Assembly: GCF_030818415.1 (NCBI RefSeq)
Contig: NZ_JAUTAE010000001.1
Coordinates: forward strand, 3,746,001-3,810,000
Length of the DNA stretch: 64,000 bases
Source of the DNA: Sphingomonas sp. SORGH_AS_0950
GTDB lineage: Bacteria > Pseudomonadota > Alphaproteobacteria > Sphingomonadales > Sphingomonadaceae
Direction of reading: 5' to 3'
The position numbers were made by a program, and so were the translations under genes. Positions 51,140 through 59,379 of this stretch are shown in pieces (position 1 is the first letter of the stretch; every line of letters begins with the position of its first letter). The notes under the pieces are model-generated. The model made no database searches. It saw only the letters and a list, made by a program, of their open reading frames with translations, and had not been told where the DNA came from.

Positions 51140-52114
51140 ATGTCGACCCAAGCCCTGACCCCGACCGACCGCGCCGCCCCCGATGCCGCGACCGGCATCG
51201 ACGCGATCGTCACGGGGCTGCGCCGCGCCCGCGACGGCTGGCGGCAGCGGCAGGATGCGGGCCGCGACGTCGAGCGTTTCCCCTCGCGCGCCGGGGTCGA
51301 GGATGTCGTCGCGCTGATCGCCGCCGCGCTCTATCCGCGCCGTCTGGGCCATTTTCGGGGGGCGGGGGTGGAGGAGGACCGTTTCGTCGCCGCCAAGCTG
51401 CTCGCCGGGCTGACCGCGCTGGAGCGCGAGATCGGGGCGGAGCTGGCCTATTGGCAGAAGGACGCCGATGCCGCCTTCCCGCCCGAACAGGCCGCGCTGA
51501 TCGCCCGGCTGTTCGGCGCCACCCTTCCCAAAGTCCGCGACCTGATCGACAGCGATGTCGAAGCCGCCTTCCTGGCCGATCCCGCGGCGCGCAGCGTCGA
51601 CGAGATCCTGCTCTGCTATCCCGGCGCGACCGCCAGCCTGCATCATCGCATCGCGCATGAACTGAACGAACTGGGCGCGCCCATCGTGGCGCGGATGATC
51701 TCCGAACTCGCCAATGAGCGGACCGGGATCGACATCCATCCGGGTGCCACGATCGGGCGGCATTTCTTCATCGACCATGGCACCGGCGTCGTCATCGGCG
51801 AGACCGCGATCATCGGCGAGCGGGTGCGGCTGTACCAGCATGTCACGCTGGGTGCGCGTTCGGCGCTGGGCACCGCGCCGCGTTCGCCGCGCGACCGCTT
51901 CGCGCGCCATCCGATCGTCGAGGACGACGTCATCGTCTATGCCGGCGCGACGATCCTGGGCCGGGTGACGATCGGCGCGCGCTCGGTGATCGGCGGCAAT
52001 GTCTGGCTGCTGGCGGATGCCGCGCCCGACAGCGTGCTGGTCCAGCCCGAGGCGCAGGCCCTGGCCATCGCGGAGGGCCGCGCGCTACGCCAGGAACTGG
52101 AGGGACGGGCATGA
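51140..52114 (+). CDS. epsC: Serine O-acetyltransferase EpsC
   Basis: It acetylates L-serine with acetyl-CoA, the first step of cysteine synthesis. It is 324 aa. The N-terminal helical domain is about 170 aa and the C-terminal left-handed beta-helix has the hexapeptide stretches IDIHPGATIGRHFFIDHGTG and VIGETAIIGERVRLYQHVTLG. This is the EpsC/SATase type, longer than CysE. The ATG at 51140 follows GGAGG; an upstream GTG at 51065 would place the operator inside the gene. It overlaps the next gene by four bases. Confidence 0.93.
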   Translation: MSTQALTPTDRAAPDAATGIDAIVTGLRRARDGWRQRQDAGRDVERFPSRAGVEDVVALIAAALYPRRLGHFRGAGVEEDRFVAAKLLAGLTALEREIGAELAYWQKDADAAFPPEQAALIARLFGATLPKVRDLIDSDVEAAFLADPAARSVDEILLCYPGATASLHHRIAHELNELGAPIVARMISELANERTGIDIHPGATIGRHFFIDHGTGVVIGETAIIGERVRLYQHVTLGARSALGTAPRSPRDRFARHPIVEDDVIVYAGATILGRVTIGARSVIGGNVWLLADAAPDSVLVQPEAQALAIAEGRALRQELEGRA

Positions 52115-52851
52115 TCCGGGGCGGCAAGCCGATCATCGGTCTGATGTGCGGGAACGAGGAGGCGAACCGGCCGATCCAGGCGGTGGCGACGCGCTTCATC
52201 GATCCGCTGGTCAAGCTGGGCGGTGCCAGCGTCGTGCTGATCCCCGCCATCCCGGAGGCGGTCGACACGGTGATGATGGCCGACATGCTCGACGGCCTGT
52301 TGCTGACCGGGGGACGCTCGCATGTCGCGCCCGCGCAATATGGCGACTGCGCCGAACTCGCGCCCCAGGCGTGCGACCCGCGGCGCGACTCGGTCGCGCT
52401 GGCGCTGGGCGGGCGGATGATCGAGCGCGGCAAGCCCGTCTATGGCATCTGCCGGGGGATGCAGGAGATCAACGTGCTGTTCGGCGGGTCGCTGACCTGC
52501 CTGGGCGGCTCGGCGCGGCATCATCGCGGCAGCTGGGACGAAAGCTACGAGTCGCTGTTCGGCCATCATCACCCCGTCGACCTGATGCCCGGCGGCGTGC
52601 TGGCGGGGCGGGGCGGCGATCGGCGGCTGGAGGTCAATTCGGTCCACCAGCAGGGTGTCGACCGGCTGGGCTATGGCCTGGTGGTCGAGGCGCGCGATGC
52701 CGAGGACGGGCTGATCGAGGCATTCCGCGCCCCCGGTTGCGGCGCGGACGTGCTGGCGGTGCAATGGCATCCCGAATGGGACGTCGCCCAGTGCCATGTC
52801 GCGCGCAGCTTCTTCACCCGCCTGGGCCATTCGGCGCGCGGCCATGCCTGA
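52111..52851 (+). CDS. Gamma-glutamyl-gamma-aminobutyrate hydrolase family protein (class I glutamine amidotransferase-like)
   Basis: A PuuD-like class I amidotransferase-fold hydrolase, 246 aa. It begins PIIGLMCGNEEANRPIQAV. The catalytic nucleophile is in VYGICRGMQEINV near residue 113, and the His-x-Glu pair in VQWHPEWD near 218. EVNSVHQQGVDRLG is typical of the peptidase C26 group. It would hydrolyse a gamma-glutamyl amide; the substrate is not certain. It is translationally coupled to epsC, so a role in amino-acid or glutathione-type metabolism is possible. Confidence 0.88.
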   Translation: MIRGGKPIIGLMCGNEEANRPIQAVATRFIDPLVKLGGASVVLIPAIPEAVDTVMMADMLDGLLLTGGRSHVAPAQYGDCAELAPQACDPRRDSVALALGGRMIERGKPVYGICRGMQEINVLFGGSLTCLGGSARHHRGSWDESYESLFGHHHPVDLMPGGVLAGRGGDRRLEVNSVHQQGVDRLGYGLVVEARDAEDGLIEAFRAPGCGADVLAVQWHPEWDVAQCHVARSFFTRLGHSARGHA

Positions 52852-52863
52852 GGGGGCGGACCC

Positions 52864-55338
52864 TCAATAGATGTCGCGGGCATAACGCCCGGTCGCCGCC
52901 ATCTCCTCCAGTGCCGCGTCGCCGAGCAGCTCGGTCAGCGTGCGGTGCACATCGCCCGCCATGCCCTTCAGGCTGCCGCAGACATAGAGCGTCGCGCCCG
53001 CCGCCACCGCCGCGCGGATCGTGTCGCGCTCCATCGCCACCACGTCCTGCACATAGCGCGGGCCGGTCCCCAGCCGCGACCAGGCGGACGCCATGCCGGT
53101 CAGCACGCCCGCCTGGCCCAGCGCCCGGCGCTCGGCGGCATGGTAATCGTCGTGGTCGGGATGCCGCTCGCCCCAGAACAGCCAGGCGGGGCCGCCGCCG
53201 GTCGCGGCGCGCTGGCGCAGATGGCCCATCAGCCCGGCCAGCCCGGTGCCGTTGCCGATCAGCACGATCGGCATCGCGGGGTCGGCGGGGGAATGGAAGG
53301 CGGGGTTGGCATGGACGCGCGCCTTGACCACCGAGCCGATGGCCGCGCCCCCGCACAGCCAGCCGGAGCCCAGGCCGGGCAGCCCGTCCTCGGCGGTGCA
53401 GAGCCGGACGATCAGTTCGACCCGGCCCGCCGCCGCGATCGAGGCGATCGAATATTCGCGGTGCGCGAGGGGGCGCAGCGTGTCGGGATCGAAACCGGGG
53501 CCCGCCTTGGGCGGCAGGATGCTGGTCATCAGCCGCGCGCGCATCGCGGGCGTGTCGGGCAGGCCGGTCGTCGCCAGGAAGGCGATGACCCGGCGGACAT
53601 CCTGTTGCGGCAGGATTTCCAATATGTCGCCCGCCGCCCATTCGGCCGCGCCGTCGACCGGGGCGAGCGCGACGTGCCAGGTCGGACCGCCATGGCTGCC
53701 GGGATTGAGCAGGCGCCGCTCGACCAGCCGCCAGTCGGCCATCGGCGCGGGGGTCCAGTCGGGCTGGTCGGTCCGCGCGCCCAGGCTGGCAAGCTGCTGC
53801 TGCCACAGCCGCTGGGCATCGGCATCGTCGCCGTCCAGCTCGATCGCATCGAACAGCCGCTCCGCGCCGCCCGCATGCAGCCAGCGGTCGATCTGGTGCC
53901 CGAAGGCGCAGAAATCGCTATATTCGCGGTCGCCCAGCGCCAGCACGGCATAGCGCAGATGCGACAGGTCGCCAGGCGCCTCGGCCAGCGTCCGGGCAAA
54001 GCCGCGCGCGGCATCGGGCGGCTCGCCCTCGCCATAGGTGCTGGCGACGACGAACAGCTGCCGCAAGCCCGCCAGCCGCGCCGGGTCGAGCGCGGTCACG
54101 GGCACGGCGGCGGCATCGGGCAGCGCCTGCGCGGTCAGCCGGGCGATCCGCTCGGCCGATCCGGTCTGGCTGGCATAGGCGACCAGCGTCGTCGTGGTTT
54201 CGGGGGCCGCGACCGGCGTCTCGGCCAGCACCGCGCCCAGCGCCTTCTTGCGTCGCCGTCGCGCGAAATAGAGGAGGAAGCCCGTCACCGTGAACAGCGG
54301 CATGGTCAGGCTGGTCAGCGCCATGACGATCCGCCCGACCAGCCCGAAATAGGCCCCGCGATGAATCTCATAGACGCTGGTCACGATATCGTCGCCCAGC
54401 GGGCGCGTCGCATAGGGCGTGTCGGAGACGATCCGCCCGGTCGCGCCGTCCACCGTCACCTCGTCCGACACGCGGTCGTGCCGTCCGCCGGGCAGCTTGG
54501 CGCGAAACTGGACGGCGCCGTCGCGGACCGAGGCGGTGATCCGCTCATAGTCGCGCCCGCCGGTCGCCTGGGTGAAACTGTTCCAGGCGCGCGGCAGGTC
54601 GGGCCTGGCGTCCTTCGCGCCGCCGCCGCGCCGTCCATGCTCGACCTGCTCGGTCGTCAGCAGATGGCGCACACCGTCGCGATACCAGCCATAGGACCAC
54701 CATAGCCCGGTGCCCGCGCTGATCAGGTAGAAGAGCAGCACCCATCCGCCGACCACCGCATGCAGCGCGCGGTAGAGGTTGCGCCCCGTCTTGCGCAGGT
54801 CGAGCACCAGCCAGTTGCGCCAGTCCAGCGGGCGGCGCGGCCAGCGCAGATAGAGGCCCGACAGCGCGAAGAAGATCAGCGACAGCGCGGCAAAGCCCGT
54901 CAATTGCCGCCCGATGCCATTGCCCTTGCCGGGCAGCGCCAGCCAGCGATGGAGATTTTCGACCGTCTCGAAAAATCCGCTGCCCCGCGGTTCGCCGAGC
55001 AGCGCGCCGGTCGCGGGATCGACATAGGCGCGTTCGCGCTTCTTGCTGTCGCCGATCGTATAGCCGACCGTCGCCGCACGGGTCGGATCGCGCTCGACGA
55101 TCAGCCGCTGGATGCGCAGGCCGGGTATCTCCGCCTGGATGCGCGCGATCAGCGCGGGCGCGGGCAAAGGCGGCGTCCGGCCGGGGGTGACGGTCACGAT
55201 ACCGGGATTGGTCGCAGCCAGGATCTCGGGCTCGAAGCTGATCAGCGCGCCGGTCACGCCCATCACCGCCAGCACCAGTCCGGCGGTGATGCCCAGAAAC
55301 CAGTGGACCTGAAACAATATCGTGCGCGTCGAGATCAC
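52864..55338 (-). CDS. Fused PepSY-membrane / flavodoxin / FNR reductase (siderophore-iron reductase-like)
   Basis: A three-part membrane reductase of 824 aa. Residues 1-370 form a PepSY-type region with about four transmembrane helices (FQVHWFLGITAGLVLAVMGV, and a later RIVMALTSLTMPLFTVTGFL). Residues about 385-525 are flavodoxin-like (TLVAYASQTGSAERIARLT). The rest is a ferredoxin-NADP reductase-like module (HREYSIAS, VLIGNGTGLAGLMG, YVCGSLKGMAGDV). This layout would pass electrons from NADPH to a periplasmic acceptor such as a ferric siderophore. It is divergent from a TonB-dependent receptor. Confidence 0.9.
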   Translation of the reverse strand: MISTRTILFQVHWFLGITAGLVLAVMGVTGALISFEPEILAATNPGIVTVTPGRTPPLPAPALIARIQAEIPGLRIQRLIVERDPTRAATVGYTIGDSKKRERAYVDPATGALLGEPRGSGFFETVENLHRWLALPGKGNGIGRQLTGFAALSLIFFALSGLYLRWPRRPLDWRNWLVLDLRKTGRNLYRALHAVVGGWVLLFYLISAGTGLWWSYGWYRDGVRHLLTTEQVEHGRRGGGAKDARPDLPRAWNSFTQATGGRDYERITASVRDGAVQFRAKLPGGRHDRVSDEVTVDGATGRIVSDTPYATRPLGDDIVTSVYEIHRGAYFGLVGRIVMALTSLTMPLFTVTGFLLYFARRRRKKALGAVLAETPVAAPETTTTLVAYASQTGSAERIARLTAQALPDAAAVPVTALDPARLAGLRQLFVVASTYGEGEPPDAARGFARTLAEAPGDLSHLRYAVLALGDREYSDFCAFGHQIDRWLHAGGAERLFDAIELDGDDADAQRLWQQQLASLGARTDQPDWTPAPMADWRLVERRLLNPGSHGGPTWHVALAPVDGAAEWAAGDILEILPQQDVRRVIAFLATTGLPDTPAMRARLMTSILPPKAGPGFDPDTLRPLAHREYSIASIAAAGRVELIVRLCTAEDGLPGLGSGWLCGGAAIGSVVKARVHANPAFHSPADPAMPIVLIGNGTGLAGLMGHLRQRAATGGGPAWLFWGERHPDHDDYHAAERRALGQAGVLTGMASAWSRLGTGPRYVQDVVAMERDTIRAAVAAGATLYVCGSLKGMAGDVHRTLTELLGDAALEEMAATGRYARDIY

Positions 55339-55351
55339 GGTCGATCCAGGC

Positions 55352-55371
55352 TTGTTATTGATAATGAGTAG
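55352..55371. promoter_or_regulatory. Candidate Fur box between the reductase and TonB receptor genes
   Basis: TTGTTATTGATAATGAGTAG resembles the Fur consensus built of NATAAT units. It lies in the 77-base divergent region, so it could control both genes by iron. Confidence 0.5.
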
Positions 55372-55415
55372 CGTTAGGGCGCCTCGCGATTCTGGTCAAT
55401 GGTTTCGAGGGGGTA

Positions 55416-57650
55416 ATGATGCATAAGATTGGGGCGAATGCTCGGTCGGGTCTGCGCCGGGCGTGGCTTGCCAGCAGCGCGGTCGCGATGTTGACGATGG
55501 CGGCACCCGCCGTCGCGCAGGTCCGACCCGCCGCCGAGCAGGGCGCGGCGGACGAGGCCGACAAGCAGGAGGTCGTCGTCACCGCCGCGCGCACCATCCT
55601 GCCGCCCAACGCGCTGCCGCTGACCATCGACATCATCGACAAGGCGGCGCTCGACCAGCAGATCGCGATTTCGGGCAGCACGACCGATGCCATATCGGTC
55701 CTGACGCCCAGCTTTTCCCCGACTCGCGGCAAGCTGTCGGGGGCGGGGGAGACGCTGCGCGGACGTTCGCCGCTCTATGCGATCAACGGCATTCCGCAGA
55801 CGACCCCGCTGCGCGACGGCAGCCGCGACGGTTTCACCATCGACGGCTTCTTCATCGACCGGGTCGAGCTGATCTATGGCTCCAACGCGCTTCAGGGCGT
55901 CGGCGGGACCGGCGGCATCATCAACCAGGTGACGGTCGGCCCACCCCGGACCGAGGGCTGGTCGGGCCGTGCGCTGGTGCAGGGCACCACCGCCGACGGG
56001 TTCGAGGGCGAAGGGCTGGGCGGCAAGGCGGCGGGCCTCGTCCAGTACAAGGCCGGTATCTTCGACGCGACGCTAGGGGCGTCCTATGAACGGCGCGGCG
56101 TCTTCTACGATGCACAGGATCGCCGGATCGGGATCAACCTGACGCAGGGCGAGACGCAGGATTCGCACGCGCTTGACCTGTTCGCGCGGCTGGGCGTGCA
56201 GTTGCGCGACACCGGGCGGCTGGACCTGATCGCCAATCGCTACACGCTGGACGGCGAGGGGCGGTTCGTGCCGCTGGCGGGCAATCGCCTGACCGGCGTG
56301 CCGACCAGCGCGGTGCGCGGCAACCCGCCCGGCAAGCCCGCCGCCAACCAGGCCGAGGCCCTGTCGCTATCCTATACCGACAGCGATGTAGCGGGCGGCA
56401 ACCTGACGGCGCAGCTGTTCTTCAACCGCACCTATGACACGTTCGGCGGCGAGCCGACGGCGATCGCGACCTTCCAGGACCCGGCGATCGCGCCGGTCGG
56501 CACGCTGCTCGACCAGTCGGAGAACCGGTCGCGCAAGCTGGGCGCGCGGGCCAGCTATGAACGCGCGGTGCCGGGGTTCGAGGCGCTGGTCGCGACGATC
56601 GGCCTCGACGCTCTGTGGGACAAGTCGGAACAGCGGTTGATCATCACCAACCGCGTCTGGGTGCCACCCGCCGATTTCCGCAGCCTGGCGCCCTTCGCCC
56701 AGGCCAATCTGAAGCTGTTCGACGGCGTGGTCCGTCTGGCGGGCGGCGTCCGGTGGGAGAATGTGAAGGTCCGCATCAACGATTACCACACGCTCGCCTC
56801 CAACACCTATGACGGCAAGAATGCGGCGACCTATGGCGGCGTCAGCGTCAAGGGCGGCGAACCGGGTTTCGACCAGCTGCTGTACAATGGCGGCGTGATC
56901 CTGGAGCCGTGGAAGGGCATCCGCGCCTATGCCAGCTATGCGCAGGGCTTCACCATGGCCGATATCGGCCGCATCACACGTGCGGTGTCCACCCCCGGCA
57001 CCGACCTCAGCAACTTCCGCGCGATCGATCCGGTCATCTCGAACAATCGCGAGATCGGCGTCGAGGTGAAGCGCGGGCCGATGGACGCCAGCGCCACCTA
57101 TTTCTGGTCGTCCAGCGACAAGGGCCAGGTGCTGCTCGCGCTGGGCAACGGCATCTTCGAGGTGCAGCGCCAGCGGGTCGAGATCCAGGGGCTGGAGCTC
57201 AATCTGGGCATGAAGATGCCGATCGAGGGGCTGCGCCTGTCGACCGGCTATGCCCATCTGATCGGCAGATATGACAGCGATACGCGCAATCCGGACGGCA
57301 AGGTCGACACCGATCTGGACGGCACCAACATCTCGCCCGACCGGATGAACGTGGCGGCCGACTTCGCCTCCGGCCCGGTCTCGGCACGGGTGCAGACGCA
57401 ATTGTATCTGGCGCGCAATTTCCACGGCAAGGCCAATCCCGATCCGCGCAACAATTTCGGCGGCTACACGGTGACCGACGCCTATCTGCGCTACCAGACG
57501 CGGATCGGCGGATTCTATGTCAGCGCGCAGAACATCTTCGATCGCTTCTATATCGACTATAACAGCGACACCCGTCTGCCCAACGACAACCTGGCCTTCT
57601 TCGCCGGGCGCGGGCGGACCTTCACCATCGGGTGGGACCAGCGCTTCTGA
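55416..57650 (+). CDS. TonB-dependent outer-membrane receptor
   Basis: A TonB-dependent transporter of 744 aa. A signal peptide (WLASSAVAMLTMAAPAVAQ) is followed by a TonB box-like VVVTAARTI and a plug domain with LRGRSPLYAINGIPQ, then a beta-barrel ending in the classic aromatic terminus FTIGWDQRF. Family size and plug fit the siderophore-receptor group. The divergent flavoreductase and the Fur-box candidate point to iron-siderophore import, but the ligand cannot be named. Confidence 0.92.
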   Translation: MMHKIGANARSGLRRAWLASSAVAMLTMAAPAVAQVRPAAEQGAADEADKQEVVVTAARTILPPNALPLTIDIIDKAALDQQIAISGSTTDAISVLTPSFSPTRGKLSGAGETLRGRSPLYAINGIPQTTPLRDGSRDGFTIDGFFIDRVELIYGSNALQGVGGTGGIINQVTVGPPRTEGWSGRALVQGTTADGFEGEGLGGKAAGLVQYKAGIFDATLGASYERRGVFYDAQDRRIGINLTQGETQDSHALDLFARLGVQLRDTGRLDLIANRYTLDGEGRFVPLAGNRLTGVPTSAVRGNPPGKPAANQAEALSLSYTDSDVAGGNLTAQLFFNRTYDTFGGEPTAIATFQDPAIAPVGTLLDQSENRSRKLGARASYERAVPGFEALVATIGLDALWDKSEQRLIITNRVWVPPADFRSLAPFAQANLKLFDGVVRLAGGVRWENVKVRINDYHTLASNTYDGKNAATYGGVSVKGGEPGFDQLLYNGGVILEPWKGIRAYASYAQGFTMADIGRITRAVSTPGTDLSNFRAIDPVISNNREIGVEVKRGPMDASATYFWSSSDKGQVLLALGNGIFEVQRQRVEIQGLELNLGMKMPIEGLRLSTGYAHLIGRYDSDTRNPDGKVDTDLDGTNISPDRMNVAADFASGPVSARVQTQLYLARNFHGKANPDPRNNFGGYTVTDAYLRYQTRIGGFYVSAQNIFDRFYIDYNSDTRLPNDNLAFFAGRGRTFTIGWDQRF

Positions 57651-57672
57651 TCGCCATGCGGCCGGGGACGGG

Positions 57673-58122
57673 TCAGCTTTGCGGCCGCCCGTCCTCGGTC
57701 ATCGACAGGTCCAGGTGGCGCAGCATCGCGGTCATCGCATCGGTGCCGCGCTGGGTCAGGGTGACGGCCAGCCGCCGGTGATCCGCCGGGTCGGTCCGTC
57801 GCCGGATCAGCCCGGCCCCCTCCAGCCGGTCGATGCGGCGCAGCGCGCTGGTCGAGCTTTCGCCCGAGACGAGGATCAGTTCCTTGACGCAGAGGGGGCG
57901 GTTCTGCTGCTCGGCGATGAACAGCTCCAGCATCATGTCCCAGGCGGAATCGCGAAACACGTCGCGGGGAAAGAATTTGGCGGTATTGGCGCGCATCGCC
58001 TGGATCTGGCGGGCGAGGGCGAGCAGGGTGGGGCCGTTATGCGTCCGGATCGGCGCGGCCGACATCGCCGTGCGACCATGGGTGGCGGGGTAGCGGGCTG
58101 CCAGGTTTTTCGACATCGACAT
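57673..58122 (-). CDS. MarR-family transcription regulator
   Basis: A 149-aa MarR-type regulator. The winged helix-turn-helix is LCVKELILVSGESSTSALRRIDRLEGAGLI near residues 75-105, with the wing RRRTDPADHRRLAVTLT. Starts at 58122 or 58065 are both possible. It lies 69 bases downstream of the HlyD gene on the same strand, so it may be read from the T1SS operon, or may stand alone. Its ligand and targets are unknown. Confidence 0.85.
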   Translation of the reverse strand: MSMSKNLAARYPATHGRTAMSAAPIRTHNGPTLLALARQIQAMRANTAKFFPRDVFRDSAWDMMLELFIAEQQNRPLCVKELILVSGESSTSALRRIDRLEGAGLIRRRTDPADHRRLAVTLTQRGTDAMTAMLRHLDLSMTEDGRPQS

Positions 58123-58191
58123 ATCCTGAGCTGAGGCCGGGGATGACGGTCATCCCTGGGATGGCGTGGGATGGGATGGGAGTGGGGGCGA

Positions 58192-59379
58192 CTACCGCTC
58201 ACGCATCGCCTCGCGCGCGCGGTTGAGCGGTTTCAGAAGATATTGCAGCACCGTCTTGCTGCCGGTGTGGATGTCGGCGGTGGCGATCATGCCGGGCACG
58301 ATCGGAAAGCGCTTGCCCGCCTTGTTGACCAGCGAATCCGCCGTCGTCCGCACGAAGACGCGGTAATAATAGACGTCCGGGTTCACCTCGTCGCGGATGG
58401 TGTCGGGCGAGATGCTGCTCACCTTGCCCTCCAGCCCGCCGAAGATCGCATAGTCATAGGCGGTGATCTTGACGCTGGCGCGCTGGCCGGGGCGGATGAA
58501 GGCGATGTCGCGCGGCGCGATTCGTGCCTCGACCAGCAGGCGTTCGTCCAGCGGCACGATCTCCATGATCTTGCCATTGGGCGGGATCACGCCGCCGATG
58601 GTCGACACCTCGATATTCTTGACCACGCCGCGCACCGGCGAGCGCAGGGTGAGGCGGCTGAGCGTATCCGAGCGGCCGCGCACCACGGGGGCGAGCGCCT
58701 CCACCTCCTCGCTGACCTTGGCCAGGTCCTGCCGCGCCTCGACGATATATTGCGAGCGCAGGTCCGATTTCTTCAGGTCCAGATCGGCGCGCTGGCGCTT
58801 CAGGCGCAGCACCTCGACATTGCTGGCCGCGCCGACCGCGATCAGGGACTCCCCGATCCCCACTTCGCGGCCGATCAGCGCGAGCGACTCGTCGATCAGC
58901 CCGATCGAGCTGGCCAGGCTGCGGCGGCGTGCATCATATAGCCGCTGCTGCTCGGCCTTGAGCGCGGGGAAAGCGTTCAGTTCGGGCGAGAAGGTCAGGG
59001 GCGTGCCGTTCACCTCCGCCTGCAACCGCGCCTGCGCGGCGAGCGCGGCGCGGTATTTGGCGGCGCTTTCCTCGACCGTCGATCCGGCTTGCGTGGGGTC
59101 GAGCTGCGCCAGGATCTGGCCGGGCTTCACGATATCGTCCTGCCGGACCAGCATCTTGGCGAGGATGCCGCCCTCCAGCGATTGCAGCACCTGTTCGCGG
59201 CTGGTCGGCACCACCCGGCCGCTGCCCGTCGCGACCTCGTCCAGCTCGGCGAACCAGGCCCAGCCGAGCGCCACGACGAACAGCGCGGTCAGCACCCAGG
59301 TCATCCGCTTGGCCGCGAGCAGCGGCGCGCCGCCCTCGTCGGCGAAGGGCAGGTCGGCGGGATGGGTCAGCGCGGTCAT
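58192..59379 (-). CDS. Type I secretion membrane fusion protein (HlyD family)
   Basis: The periplasmic adaptor that joins the T1SS ABC transporter to the TolC channel. It is 395 aa. A cytoplasmic N-terminus is followed by one transmembrane helix (MTWVLTALFVVALGWAWFA), then biotinyl/lipoyl-like GSGRVVPTSREQVLQSLEGG, a long coiled-coil hairpin (residues about 90-250) and a beta-barrel domain with LTLRSPVRGVVKNIEV. The ATG overlaps the ABC gene stop by four bases. Length and order fit LapC-type adaptors. Confidence 0.93.
   Translation of the reverse strand: MTALTHPADLPFADEGGAPLLAAKRMTWVLTALFVVALGWAWFAELDEVATGSGRVVPTSREQVLQSLEGGILAKMLVRQDDIVKPGQILAQLDPTQAGSTVEESAAKYRAALAAQARLQAEVNGTPLTFSPELNAFPALKAEQQRLYDARRRSLASSIGLIDESLALIGREVGIGESLIAVGAASNVEVLRLKRQRADLDLKKSDLRSQYIVEARQDLAKVSEEVEALAPVVRGRSDTLSRLTLRSPVRGVVKNIEVSTIGGVIPPNGKIMEIVPLDERLLVEARIAPRDIAFIRPGQRASVKITAYDYAIFGGLEGKVSSISPDTIRDEVNPDVYYYRVFVRTTADSLVNKAGKRFPIVPGMIATADIHTGSKTVLQYLLKPLNRAREAMRER

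Noticed and set aside
52945..54705. 586-aa plus-strand frame opposite the fused reductase
   Set aside because: Shadow of a gene with clear domains on the minus strand.
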